A stretch of DNA of 64,000 nucleotides from the NCBI GenBank assembly GCA_020796225.1, contig CM036755.1, forward strand, positions 79,803,772-79,867,771, written 5' to 3'. The notes under the pieces are model-generated. The model did no database searches. It was not told the DNA's origin and saw only the letters and a program-made list of their open reading frames with translations. Source of the stretch: Arion vulgaris. Taxonomy: Eukaryota; Mollusca; Gastropoda; Stylommatophora; Arionidae. Position numbers and translations under genes: made by a program. Positions 1-10,711 of the stretch are shown one piece after another (positions within the stretch are counted from its first letter, which is position 1; each line of letters opens with the position of its first letter).

Positions 1-190
1 TTGTAAAACACTTTTTTTCCCTGGTCCACTGAGAGTTAAGAGTTCCCCAAGGTTGTTTCCTTCACTGGTGTTAGCTATTTTACAGATTTGATCGATATAT
101 GTAATGAGCAGCAGTGGTGAAAGTACGCATCCTTGTCTTACTCCTGACCCTACGAGGAAAACTGAAGTACAAATATTCGAAGTCAATAAT
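1..190 (-). pseudogene. LINE reverse-transcriptase fragment, runs off left edge
   Basis: Read on the minus strand, one frame gives SGVRQGCVLSPLL followed by LITYIDQICKIANTSEG. GVRQGCVLSPLLF is the conserved reverse-transcriptase block between palm motifs A and B of non-LTR retrotransposons. The frame stays open to the window edge, so the YxDD catalytic block would lie outside the window. No matching RT sequence is seen upstream of about position 190, which suggests truncation or a frameshift there. It is a decayed transposon fragment, not a host gene. Confidence 0.8.
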
Positions 191-249
191 TATGAAGGGA
201 AGATTAAGAACAGAGTTGAATCGAGTCATGTGATATTTACAGCTTTGAA

Positions 250-1060
<811 letters not shown>

Positions 1061-1149
1061 TGATATCACTTTTGTTATCTTTGGATTTCTCCAGTTGTCT
1101 GTTGTCTTTTTTGCGTTATGATCTGTTATCTTGTTTTTATCTGTTTCGG

Positions 1150-1192
1150 GAGGAAAGTGGGGGTCTATGTGTCACGGAGGTAAGTTCTCGTT
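1150..1192 (+). mobile_element. SINE-A head fragment
   Basis: The stretch around GTCACGGAGGTAAGTTCTCG closely resembles 1855-1880 (GGCACGGAGGTAACTTGCTC), which is the tRNA-like head of a SINE-A copy. Here it is cut off by the adjoining TGAT microsatellite. Confidence 0.45.
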
Positions 1193-1193
1193 C

Positions 1194-1245
1194 GATTGAT
1201 TGATGGATTGATTGATTGATTGATTGATTGATGGATGGATGGATG

Positions 1246-1317
<72 letters not shown>

Positions 1318-1343
1318 TGAGTGATTGGTTGTTTGGTTGTTTG

Positions 1344-1378
<35 letters not shown>

Positions 1379-1397
1379 TATGATTTGATTTGATTGA
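1194..1397. repeat. (TGAT)n microsatellite
   Basis: Almost uninterrupted TGAT tetranucleotides with a few TGGA and TGTT variants. It directly adjoins the 3' side of the minus-strand SINE-A copy at 1398-1824. Other SINE-A copies end in short (ATCA)n tails (2520-2540), so this tract is probably an expanded SINE tail. Confidence 0.95.
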
Positions 1398-1824
1398 TTG
1401 GTTGATACTACCATCATCATTGCACTTCTGTGATTAACCATGTGTGCTCCGATCTCTTTCTTCCACACGAAGATCTCAGCGGCAGTGCACAAACTCTGCA
1501 GCACCGGCGTGGAGATACAATGTAATTTTGAAGATATTTTGAAGGAATTTTATTTGTAATACTTTTCTAATGAATTTTGATTGTCTGGGCAGCGGCTCTC
1601 CACCTGCTCTTCTTGATTTCGAACTGCCAAAAGTTCTTTTACTTGCTAACATTGAACACAGGATCTACGTTTTATTGTCCGTCTCCGATAGAACTAGCAA
1701 CTCGATCTCACCTACACTGAGATCAGGGATCTCTGGAAAAATATCCAGATGGCTCCACGAGGGAGCGAACCTGGTACCTTTGACACGAGAGGTGAGCATC
1801 TAACCTCTACGCTACAGAGTGCCC
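1398..1824 (-). mobile_element. tRNA-derived SINE, family SINE-A, copy 1
   Basis: On the minus strand the element starts near 1824 with a tRNA-like head: an A-box-like GTAGCGTAGAGGTTAGATGC and a B-box-like GGTTCGCTCCC at about 1762-1772. The body runs left through AAATATCCAGATGGC-type sequence (seen as TCTGGAAAAATATCCAGATG on the plus strand) and ends with the conserved CCATCATCATTGCACTTCTG. The same body recurs at 6655-7740 and 51245-51640. The motif CAACTCGATCTCACCT occurs once here (about 1699-1714) but is massively amplified in the second copy. Confidence 0.8.
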
Positions 1825-1844
1825 CTCCTCTGTCTGTGTGTGGT

Positions 1845-1985
1845 TAGTGGGGGAAGGGGGTCTATGTGGCACGGAGGTAACTTGCTCGTCTCTCGCTCCA
1901 AAGGTACTTGTTTCACTTCTTGTATAGAGCTATCGGGATATTGTTCCAGAGATACGTGATCTCAGTGTAGGTGAGATTGAGCTTC
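1845..1985 (+). mobile_element. SINE-A fragment, opposite orientation
   Basis: Sequence from GGCACGGAGGTAACTTGCTC to GATCTCAGTGTAGGTGAGAT is a diverged plus-strand SINE-A head and proximal body. It stands head-to-head with copy 1, so the two could fold as an inverted pair. It is truncated in the body. Confidence 0.6.
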
Positions 1986-2084
1986 TAGTCCTATTTGTTT
2001 AAATAAAGTTATCTTTACTGCCTGTGTTACTACTTATTTAATGGTTGTGTAGGGCAAGGGAACATGAGTCTGGTCGCATGGCAA

Positions 2085-2225
2085 TTGCAGTCACAACGAA
2101 ACTGCTCAGATTAGTATTTTTTAATGCCCTCGACAGAAAAAAAACTTTTCGGACCTTATCGGGGATCGAACCCTGGTCTTCCGAATGGGACCAAGCACTT
2201 TAATCCATTCAGATAGAAGCTGTCA
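2085..2225 (-). mobile_element. SINE-like element with tRNA B-box
   Basis: On the minus strand CAGGGTTCGATCCCCG is a strong RNA polymerase III B-box, preceded by a tRNA-like stretch. The flank CGAAACTGCTCAGATTAG resembles 11646-11700 (CGAAACTGTTCAGGCTAT), so part of this element is dispersed. Full boundaries are not clear. Confidence 0.45.
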
Positions 2226-2407
2226 TATTTAAGACGGACGATAAATCGTATTTCTTGTGTTCTAGTTCAGCACATAAAAAAAAACAATGAGAGTTGAAAA
2301 TTCCTAAGAATAGACTGTAAGGTCGCTGCCTCAAGAAAATTCATTTAAAACATTAATATAATATTCCTACCAAAAATTTTACTTTCTTCAAACATTTTAC
2401 CTTAGAC

Positions 2408-2690
2408 CTTGGCTACGGAATGAGTGCTCTACCGCTGAGATGTTCCTGTGCAAATAAAGAAATTGGATCATGCATGGTTATTCATCGACAGGAAACAATG
2501 ATGATCAATCATTGATGATCAATCAATCAATCAATAATGAAATCTTGATAACTGATGTTCAACATTCACCTTCGCTACGGAATTGGTGCTCTACCGCTGA
2601 GATGTCCCTGTGTATGAAAGAGATTGAAGCACCGACAAACAATGATGATGATTCTATCAATAAATAAATCATGATATCTTGATAACTTCT
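2408..2690 (+). mobile_element. Two SINE-A 3' ends in direct tandem
   Basis: The segment beginning GCTACGGAATGAGTGCTCTA recurs about 160 bp later as GCTACGGAATTGGTGCTCTA. Both contain CTCTACCGCTGAGATGT and match the distal part of SINE-A read in its sense direction. The first ends in an (ATCA)n run and the second in GATGATGATT followed by AATAAATAAATC, consistent with SINE 3' tails. Confidence 0.65.
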
Positions 2691-2699
2691 TCGAACGCT

Positions 2700-2935
2700 C
2701 CATATCGGCTACATATTAAATCACTCTTTGTGATTTGAATGTGATCTGAGCCTAAGAGCGATTGTACGTTGTGCCAGTTAGGCGCCTACAAGTAGGCCAG
2801 CATATCCGATTTCTGCGACGCTTTTTATTTACTAGTGTAGTTTCCCTAGGCCCCTACCTCAGACGACTCTTATGACATGCCTTGTAGGTCGCAGTGTTAC
2901 TATTCTTTGCTCCCTTGCAAGCCCCGACAACACAT
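2700..2935 (+). repeat. Dispersed repeat Z (conserved motif copy 1)
   Basis: It contains AATCACTCTTTGTGAT near the left end and CATGCCTTGTAGGTCGCAGT with TTACTATTCTTTGCTCCC near the right end. Related sequence lies at 3800-3945, 60240-60540 and, inverted, 16185-16240. It also resembles the 5' part of repeat X (minus strand, about 30330-30150). I cannot name the family. Confidence 0.5.
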
Positions 2936-3060
2936 TTACTTCTTCTTCTTCATCCTTCCCCTGTAAGGACGCATGAGTCCGCAACCGAGGCCTTCCAAGC
3001 CTGCCTATCCAATGCCATCTTTTCTAGATCTTTCCACTCTTTCCATATTTTCTTGCTGGC
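2935..3060 (-). pseudogene. LINE 3' end, group F
   Basis: CCTTCCAAGCCTGCCTATCC and TTTTCTAGATCTTTCCACTC match the better-preserved copy at 13085-13375, which on the minus strand encodes the terminal LEKMALDRRAWKAL region of a LINE. The copy has only the last 40 or so codons, with (AAG)n-like sequence at its 3' end. Confidence 0.6.
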
Positions 3061-3194
3061 AGCCCGATCTCTTTTCGAATTTCATCGGGTCGCTTCATGA
3101 GTCATTCCATGTGGGGTCCTTCTTCCTCAGGTGGCGAGCTAGGAATTTTCTTGGTTATGGTTTCTGTAGCTATCTTGTGTTTTTTACTGGGTAG

Positions 3195-3745
3195 AAAACC
3201 AAGTGAAAGAATTCAAATACTTAGGAAGCATATTCACATAAGACGGAAAACTGGATAGAGAGATAGAGGCTAGAGTACAAAAGCAAATGCTGTAACCTAC
3301 TAGCTAGCCCCATTGTTAAGGCACCCAAAAATTTCACAGGCAGCTAAGCAACAGATGATCAACAGCATTTTATACCTACTTTGTGTTACCAGAGCCAAAC
3401 ATGGACATTGAGCAAAGCGCAGTCACAAAAATAACTACATGTGAAATGCGTTGCCTGCGAAAAGTTATCAATAACACAAAAAAAGACAGAATCACCAACA
3501 TCAGCATAAGAAAGAAAGTTGGCACAAAACCGTGCTTGAATTACATAGATAAACAAAGAATGAAGTGGTTTGGCCACTTAATAAGAATGCATCCAAACTC
3601 CACAGTATACAGAGTCTTCTACAACAGAACATCAGGAAAGAAGGCAAGAGGAAGACCACGGAAAGATGGTTAGATGGCGTAGCAGAATCCTGTGAAAGAG
3701 CAAAGATAACAATCATACAAACCACCAGAACAGCACAAGACAAAA
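3195..3745 (+). pseudogene. LINE reverse-transcriptase C-terminal region, group A
   Basis: Interrupted frames give VKEFKYLGSIFT, then DGKLDREIEARVQK, then TTCEMRCLRKVINNTKKDRI, QRMKWFGHLIRM and GKKARGRPRK. These are the ordered blocks after the palm domain in RTE-like LINEs. Stops and frameshifts break the frame before 3383. The 96-codon frame 3383-3673 is the longest intact piece. There is no evidence of current activity. Confidence 0.85.
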
Positions 3746-3789
3746 ACAGAAAACCACGACAGTGAGCAACTAACCCGTAGCAGTGTGAC

Positions 3790-3950
3790 GACAAAAAAAA
3801 AAGAAGTGTAGCTAGCCCCCATTTCCCCGTCCATTCTCCTTAATTAATCGCCTCTTACGGCATGCGAGGCAGGTAACAGTGGTTCTATTCTTTACACCCT
3901 AATTTGGGCACCGGTAACCACTCGGGCGACTGAGCAAGCTCTCAAATTAT
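3790..3950 (+). repeat. Dispersed repeat Z, copy 2
   Basis: It contains TCGCCTCTTACGGCATGCGA followed by GGTAACAGTGGTTCTATTCT and CCGGTAACCACTCGGGCGA. The same ordered motifs are at 60460-60540 and, more diverged, at 2870-2925. A similar TCGCCTYTTACGACA core is familiar to me from mollusc genomes, possibly a SINE central domain. That identification is from memory and unverified. Confidence 0.5.
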
Positions 3951-4217
3951 GCGCTGAGAAATCGAGTTTAGACGCGGCGGAGTACGTCTTCAGGTCGGGT
4001 CCAATTTATCAGACCTGACGTTCCGATGTTGTTCATTGAGGCACGCGCGCTGTCTTTATTTAGATTATGTGCGGGAGATTGTGAATGTCTGTGTAGTGTC
4101 CTCTGCTCGGTTCGCGTGATTGTGAGATAAGTGTATTCTGGTAATGCCGAGCTCAAGTTGTTTGATCATTTCCAGGGAAATCTGACAATGATAAACTGGT
4201 CGCAAGCACATGTGTTG

Positions 4218-4525
4218 ACAAGAACGATTTTCTGGCCAACACTATCTTACCAGTGTCAAACATGGACAATAACAGCAGCTAATGAGCGAAATGCAATCTC
4301 CATACCAACACTATGTTACCAGCATCAAACATGGACAATAACAGCAGCTAATGAGCGAAATGCAATCTCCATACCAACACTATGTTACCAGCGTCAAACA
4401 TGGACAATAACAGCAGCTAATGAGCGAAATGCAATCTCCATACCAACACTATGTTACCAGCGAAATGCAATCTCCATACCAACACTATGTTACCAGCATC
4501 AAACATGGACAAAAACAGCTGGTAT
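4218..4525 (+). repeat. 69-bp tandem repeat built from LINE reverse-transcriptase sequence
   Basis: About four units, one shortened, share ACCAACACTATGTTACCAGC and CAAACATGGACAATAACAGC. Because 69 is a multiple of three the frame stays open and repeats IPTLCYQHQTWTITAANERN. IPTLCYQSQTWTL is the post-palm segment of group A LINEs, so the array is an internal duplication within a LINE remnant. Confidence 0.85.
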
Positions 4526-4559
4526 TGTGCGGAATACTAAGAGCATCAATATTCCCAGT

Positions 4560-4985
4560 AGCAACGTAGGGGTATGAAGCATAGACATTTAATAAGGCAG
4601 TGGAAAAACATATATGTGCTTTTGAATATAAGTGTTACAGAAGAGTCCAATGTATATCATGGACAGAGAAGAGAACAAATAGATCTATCAAGAAAGAACT
4701 CAAAATCAAGGAAAACTGGCTGATGCTACAATAAGAAAGAGAAAATTGAGATATTTTGAACATATAAAAACACAAGGGGCTGAGAAGACCATCATGGAAG
4801 GAGGCATACCGGCAAAGAGAAGATGAGGAGTACCACGAACAAGATGGATTCAGGATGTAACTGATGGTTTGAACATGACGGCTAAGGAGGCGGGACATCT
4901 GACCTTTGAGAGAGAAATTCTGAAGGACTGTTGGGGTGGCAAAGTTCTGCTCAAGACAAGCTATTTGATGATAATGAATGAGCAG
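4560..4985 (+). pseudogene. LINE 3' end, group C
   Basis: Frames broken by single-base lesions give YEAWTFNKAVEKHI, CFEYKCYRRV-like sequence, WTEKRTNRSIKKELKIKENW and TRWIQDVTDGLNMTAKEAGH. This is the C-terminal region of a non-LTR element. It ends near TATTTGATGATAATGA, a (GAT)n-like tail typical of RTE-type 3' ends. A second fragment of the same tail is at 26195-26265, and two more copies lie at 44690-45545. Confidence 0.8.
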
Positions 4986-4989
4986 GAAA

Positions 4990-5390
4990 TCATAACGACG
5001 TCGATGAAATGCATTAGAAGAGCTGCAGGTGTGACAATAGAAGTGCTGCAGGTGTGACAATAAGAGACAAAATAAATCATAACGACGTCGATGAAATGCA
5101 TTAGAAGAGCTGCAGGTGTGACAATAAGAGACAAAATAAATCATAACGACGTCGATGAAATGCATTAGAAGAGCTGCAGGTGTGACAATAAGAGACAAAA
5201 TAAATCATAACGACGTCGATGAAATGCATTAGAAGAGCTGCAGGTGTGACAATAAGAGACAAAATAAATCATAACGACGTCGATGAAATGCATTAGAAGA
5301 GCTGCAGGTGTGACAATAAGAGACAAAATAAATCATAACGACGTCGATGAAATGCATTAGAAGAGCTGCAGGTGTGACAATAAGAGACAA
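4990..5390. repeat. 64-bp tandem repeat built from LINE sequence
   Basis: About six near-identical units spaced 64 bp apart (landmark CATAACGACG at 4991, 5078, 5142, 5206). Each carries ATGAAATGCATTAGAAGAGC and GCAGGTGTGACAATAAGAGA, which encode MKCIRRAAGVTIRD, a conserved LINE block. The last unit runs straight into the intact downstream LINE frame at 5390, so the array expanded inside that element. Confidence 0.92.
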
Positions 5391-5703
5391 AATTAGAAAT
5401 GAAGAAATCGGAAGAAGATTGGATGTGAAACCAGTCATGCAATTCATAAAAGAACAACAGGTTAAATGGTTTGGACACCTGACAAGAATGCCCTGGTATC
5501 GCCTACCACAGAGTGCCACAATAAAAAATTATCAGAAGTACAGAGCAAGAGGAGGACTCCGCAAAAGATGGAGCGGCGGCATCAAGAACAGACTTAATAA
5601 GAAGAATAAAAAGCTTACAAAGTGCCTTAGTGCAAGCACACACAAGATCACTGCCCCTACTTCACTAAAGAGAAGTACATCTCTAGAAAATAGTGTGGAA
5701 TAA
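5345..5703 (+). pseudogene. LINE C-terminal frame, group A
   Basis: An uninterrupted 118-codon frame reads MKCIRRAAGVTIRDKIRNEE, then EQQVKWFGHLTRM, then a basic RARGGLRKRW stretch, and ends at TAA 5701. It is the C-terminal end of a group A element whose upstream part has been converted to the 64-bp array. Confidence 0.82.
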
Positions 5704-5739
5704 ATAGGTGAGAAAACAGATAGTACTACATTTATCATC

Positions 5740-6215
5740 ATCATTATTGACCTCATTGTCTCAGGAGATAATAGGCGTTGCGTCACTTAGTATGTTCTAC
5801 GCGGAATCACGTCTCTTGCAGCAGTAATGGCCTATTCTGGAGTGGCACTCCTTGCCACAGTTGAGGCCGGTAAAACTGGAGACTGGAGCTGATACATAGG
5901 ATGTTCTCTCTGCGCTCTGCGCTCTCTTTTGTCTCCATATGTGATGTTGGTTTTTTCTTTTCTTTTTGTGCCACTCCTCACTGCCGCTCGTCATGCTTGC
6001 CTTTGGCCAGTAGCTCATAATGTTTTTTGTCTATACTGCATGAAGTTAGATCACGCTTGCATGTATCAATAAAGTGTAATAATGGGCGCCCATGCTGTCT
6101 AGTTGCGAGTTGACCATATAGAATGTTCTTTGGGATTCTATCATCGCTCATACGGCAAGCGTGTCCCAGCCATCTCAAACATCGCTGCCTCAGCAAGGTG
6201 TACATGCCTCATTCA
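5740..6215 (-). pseudogene. LINE C-terminal region, group D
   Basis: The minus-strand frame 6205-5978 reads YTLLRQRCLRWLGHACRMSD, DRIPKNILYGQLATRQHGRP and LLHFIDTCKRDLTSC. It continues after a frameshift into a Cys-rich end (NCGKECHSRIGHYCCKRRDS, 6018-5797). The tail near 5745 is ATGATGATGATAAATG on the minus strand. The same element is much better preserved at 43140-44075. Confidence 0.85.
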
Positions 6216-6224
6216 TATGTTTCT

Positions 6225-6425
6225 TGATACTGTCTCTTATCATCATTCATCATCATTATTCCACTCTATTCCTTGTGGTGTGGAGCATAGGGTCTCAACA
6301 GTTGCTTATCACTTTCCTCTGTCTCCTATTGTTTTCTTTACGGCTTCCAGGCATAGCCCAGCCAACTTCAGTTCATTAAGAAGACTCAGTGTCGTCAGTT
6401 CTGTTCATGACGTTTTGATATCTTT
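6225..6425 (-). pseudogene. LINE 3' end, group B
   Basis: On the minus strand the sequence corresponds to the last codons of a group B LINE, with CTATGCTCCACACCACAAGG matching the LCSTxxGE end. An (ATGATG)-type tail lies at 6235-6262. Only the distal 150-200 bp are present. Confidence 0.65.
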
Positions 6426-6429
6426 CACC

Positions 6430-6654
6430 TGTCGATTTATAAGAGAAAGATAAAAATGGAGATAAGAAAATAGAGTGAAGAAAAGAGAAAGGGATAAAAG
6501 CAGACTGAAAAAGATTTGGAGAGTGAGCGAGGACGAGGGGCGAGATGTGCAATGTAAGTAGGATGGAAGAAAGAAGTACAATTTGAAGACGAGAAGAAAG
6601 AAAGCAAGTGCTGGTAGATCTTGAATAGAGAATGTTGAGAATTGGAAGATGAGA
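6430..6654. other. Purine-rich stretch, no gene seen
   Basis: A strongly A/G-biased plus strand with GAGAAAGATAAAAATGGAGA-type sequence and no strict period. No coding or transposon signature is visible. Confidence 0.5.
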
Positions 6655-7740
6655 ATATTGATTAATTGATCGATAGAACCATCATCATTGCACTTCTATG
6701 AGTAACCATGTGTGCTCCTATCTTTTTCTAACACAGGAAGATCTCATCTGCAGTGCACGAACTCCGTAGCTCCGGCGAGGGTCCCCGATGTAATTTTGAA
6801 GATGGAGAAGATACTTTTATAGGAATTTTATTTTTAATCTTTTGTAAGGAATTTTGCTTTGGCATCGGCTTTCTAGCCTGCTCGTCTTGATTTTGAACTG
6901 CCAATGGTTCGTTTACATGCCCAAATTGAACATGGGTCATGTTTTATCGACATCCTCTGATAGGACTAGGAACTCGATCTCACCTAGGAACTCGATCTCA
7001 CCTAGGAACTCGATCTCACCTAGGAACTCGATCTCACCTAGGAACTCGATCTCACCTAGGAACTCGATCTCACCTAGGAACTCGATCTCACCTAGGAACT
7101 CGATCTCACCTAGGAACTCGATCTGACCTAGGAACTCGATCTCACCTAGGAACTCGATCTCACCTAGGAACTCGATCTCACCTAGGAACTCGATCTCACC
7201 TAGGAACTCGATCTCACCTAGGAACTCGATCTCACCTAGGAACTCGATCTCACCTAGGAACTCGATCTCACCTAGGAACTCGATCTTACCTAGGAACTCG
7301 ATCTTACCTAGGAACTCGATCTCACCTAGGAACTCGATCTCACCTAGGAACTCGATCTCACCTAGGAACTCGATCTCACCTAGGAACTCGATCTCACCTG
7401 GGAACTCGATCTCACCTGGGAACTCCATCTCACCTGGGAACTCGATCTTACCTGGGAACTCCATCTCACCTGGGAACTCCATCTCACCTAGGAACTCGAT
7501 CTTACCTAGGAACTCGATCTCACCTGGGAACTCGATCTCACCTAGGAACTCGATCTCACCTAGGAACTCAATCTCACCTAGGAACTCAATCTCACCTGGG
7601 AACTCGATCTCACCTAGGAACTCGATCTCACCTAGGAACTCGATCTCTAGAAAAATATCCAGATGGCTGGCTTCACGAGAAGCGAGCCTGATACATTTGG
7701 CACGAGAGTCGAACCTCCTAACATCTACGCCCCAGAGAAC
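6655..7740 (-). mobile_element. SINE-A, copy 2, carrying an internal minisatellite
   Basis: Both ends match SINE-A copy 1: the distal CCATCATCATTGCACTTCTA at 6670-6690 and the head side with AAAATATCCAGATGGCTGG at about 7652 onward, followed by a degenerate tRNA-like head to 7740. Between body and head the single CTCGATCTCACCT motif of copy 1 has been amplified into the 18-bp array at 6960-7647. This lengthens the element from about 425 to about 1,085 bp. Confidence 0.82.
6960..7647. repeat. 18-bp minisatellite inside SINE-A copy 2
   Basis: About 38 head-to-tail units of AGGAACTCGATCTCACCT. Most are identical. Variants cluster in the right half (GGGAACTC, CTCCATC, CTTACC). Both strands are open because 18 is a multiple of three (GTRSHL on +, IEFLGE on -), so the long frames here are not genes. 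Confidence 0.98.
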
Positions 7741-7931
7741 CTTTAGATGAGAAGAAAGAGAAGAAAAGAAAAGATAGCGAATGTTGTGAGATAAGGAATA
7801 GATGAAGTTTACTGAACAATTAAAATTCTGCCGGAAAAAATGATACCCGATCTTAAATGATCTTCCTAATATCAACAAAGTACTAGACTTTTTTTCAGCT
7901 TCAATACACGGCGTCATATTTGCATTAAGAT

Positions 7932-10711
7932 ACCGCTCTTTTAGTAATTTGCACTACTTTTTCAGCGCAGTCCGTAACGGTAAATAAATTTAACACAAGT
8001 CAGCCATTGTGTTTTTCGATCGAATCGATGAAACAGCGTGTAAACAATTGCTTCATATGAAATATGTGTCATTCATATAGTAAAACCGATTGTTCTACGT
8101 GTAACTGTAACATATTCTACAGATCTGGAAAATTCTATGATTATATGTTAAGTAGAAGCTATTTTGAACGAAATTTTTTCGATGGTCACTACCATTATTT
8201 TGGAACCTTGAAAATTTCGCTTCGGTACTACCCATAAACATCGTATTTACGTGAAACTGCATTATTAACTTCTCTTTACTCATAAATTTTCATTACTAGA
8301 AACATTTTCTCTCTTCTAAGGGCAACTTTACGTCTGCACCTCGTCAATAACCTACCAGACTTACCATTTCTCTGTGCTACGCAAGCCGGTTTGCTTTTGA
8401 CGTCCATAACAACCGCTGCAGTTTGCGATCTTCTCGTGAATTCTTTTCGTCATTTTACTTGTGTCAACGATATCCAGCAATGCTAAATACAAATTTTTAA
8501 TTGTCTTTTTATATTTCAAACATTATTTATGCCTTTCAGTTGACTTTTGTATCGAGTATCAACGGTAATATTAAATATCCCACACTAGATCTAGCTGTCC
8601 AAAGTGGACCATTCGTCAGCGATAGACGGCAATAATGATTGGACCGATCTTTATCGTACACTATTCAGATTTACTTGAGAAGTCTCATATTATTGTATTG
8701 TGATTTCAGAATTAAAATAACTAGTGAATCATTTCAGTATCCTTTTAATTGTCTTTCTTAATTATAGGCATTTCATGTTTAAAAGTTGTGCCATTTAAAT
8801 TGCACTCATTGCTTAGCTGCAATGAAGCTTTGTGACAAAATATAGTCTAGTAGCAATTTCAAATGTAACTATTGCAAGATCATCTACATTTTCTTTTTAT
8901 GTAAACTTCTTCTGTGACTTTCAATTTGTTAGTGGTTGAACTAAATGTGATCATTTATATTTACTCAACATATATAAATGATTTACAAATAAGTATCCAG
9001 CATGTTTGTATGTGAGATGTGCATACATAAGTAAATATATAAAACTCACACTATTCAAAGAGTCACTCAGAACAGCACACCATATTGCAGATAAATCAAG
9101 AAATATATGAATACAAAAATTAACCTCTGATGCTAGAGTGAATAATTTACCAATATGCTTTTATTATTTTCTAAATTGTTTTGGTTGTGTGGAACATATA
9201 ATGAGCACTAGATCAACAGTTTCAATAAATAATATTCATTATGATCTCTCCATGCAACTGGCTTCAACCTTGCAATAACATTAAATATATTTATTACTTT
9301 ATTTTAAAAACTGGAGATAGAGGTTGTGTGAATAATTTACTCAGAAAGTGTTAAAGCTTGACCATCATTGCAAGACTAAGGTCAATGCATGGGAAATTAG
9401 AAAGGATATTATTCAATGAAATTGTTGATCTAGTAGTCAATACATTTTTAAAACAATCAAGAAAGGTTTTGACAATAATGAAAACACACTGGTAAATCAT
9501 TTACCTGTACTTCAACTATATAGAAATTAGGATTTATACAAAGATCTGATTTGCTGTATCATTGTGTTTACTGTACAATTAATCAATTTTACTCAAAGCT
9601 CAGGTCCTACACAAAACTTTCAATGACATAAAATGTGCTTGTTCAATGTATGTTCATGTAGAAGACATGATGCAGTATTTCATCACTAATTATCACATTT
9701 AGTTCAACCACTAACAAATTAAAAGTCACAGAAGAAGTTTACATAAAAAGAAAACGTAGATGATCTTGCAATAGTTACATTTGAAATTGCTACTAGACTA
9801 TATTTTGTCACAAAGCTTCATTGCAGCTGATTGCAGCTAAGCAATGAGTGCAATTTAAATGGCACAACTTTTAAACATGAAATGCCTATAATTAAGAAAG
9901 ACAATTAAAAGGATACTGAAATGATTCACTAGTTATTTTAATTCTGAAATCACAATACAATAATATGAGACTTCTCAAGTAAATCTGAATAGTGTACGAT
10001 AAAGATCGGTCCAGTCATTATTGCCGTCTATCGCTGACGAATGGTCCACTTTGGACAGCTAGATCTAGTGTGGTATATTTAATATTACCGTTGATACTCG
10101 ATACAAAAGTCAACTGAAAGGCATAAATAATGTTTGAAATATAAAAGAAAATTAAAAATTTGTATTTAGCATTGCTGGATATCGTTGACACAAGTAAAAT
10201 GACGAAAAGAATTCACGAGAAGATCGCAAACTGCAGCGGTTGTTATGGACGTCAAAAGCAAACCGGCTTCGTAGCACAGAGAAATGGTAAGTCTGGTAGG
10301 TTATTGACGAGGTGCAGACGTAAAGTTGCCCTTAGAAGAGAGAAAAATGTTTATAGTAATGAAAATTTATGAGTAAAGAGAAGTTAATAATGCAGTTTCA
10401 CGTAAATACGATGTTTATGGGTAGTACCCAAGCGAAATTTTCAAGGTTCCAAAATAATGGTAGTGACCATCGAAAAAAATTTCTTTCAAAATAGCTTCTA
10501 CTTAACATATAATCATAGAATTTTCCAGATCTGTAGAATATGTTACAGTTACACGTTGAACAATCTGTTTTACTATATGAATGACACATATTTCATATGA
10601 AGCAATTGTTTACATGCTGTTTCATCGATTCGATCGAAAAACACAATGGCTGACTTGTGTTCCGTCGCGGACTGCGATGAAAAAAGTAGTGCAAATGACT
10701 AAAAGAGCGGT
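7932..10711. mobile_element. Long inverted repeat, candidate foldback or long-TIR DNA transposon
   Basis: The left arm (about 7932-8955) is the reverse complement of the right arm (about 9695-10711), around a spacer of about 740 bp. Outer ends are ACCGCTCTTTTAGT on the left and its complement ending AAAAGAGCGGT on the right. Arms match over long stretches, for example around GTTGACACAAGTAAAATGAC (right) and its complement near 8470, with only small indels. Neither arm nor spacer has a transposase frame; the longest is 70 codons (10160-10372). The near-match ATTAAGATACC (7924-7934) and AATAAGATACC (10726-10736) could be remnants of a target duplication, but this is weak. Confidence 0.8.

Noticed and set aside
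4635..5519. Minus-strand frames with repeated SLIVTPAALLMHFIDVV
   Set aside because: They are antisense readings of the 64-bp LINE-derived array.
6937..7917. Glu-rich 326-codon minus frame (IEFLGE repeats)
   Set aside because: It is the reverse reading of the 18-bp minisatellite inside SINE-A.
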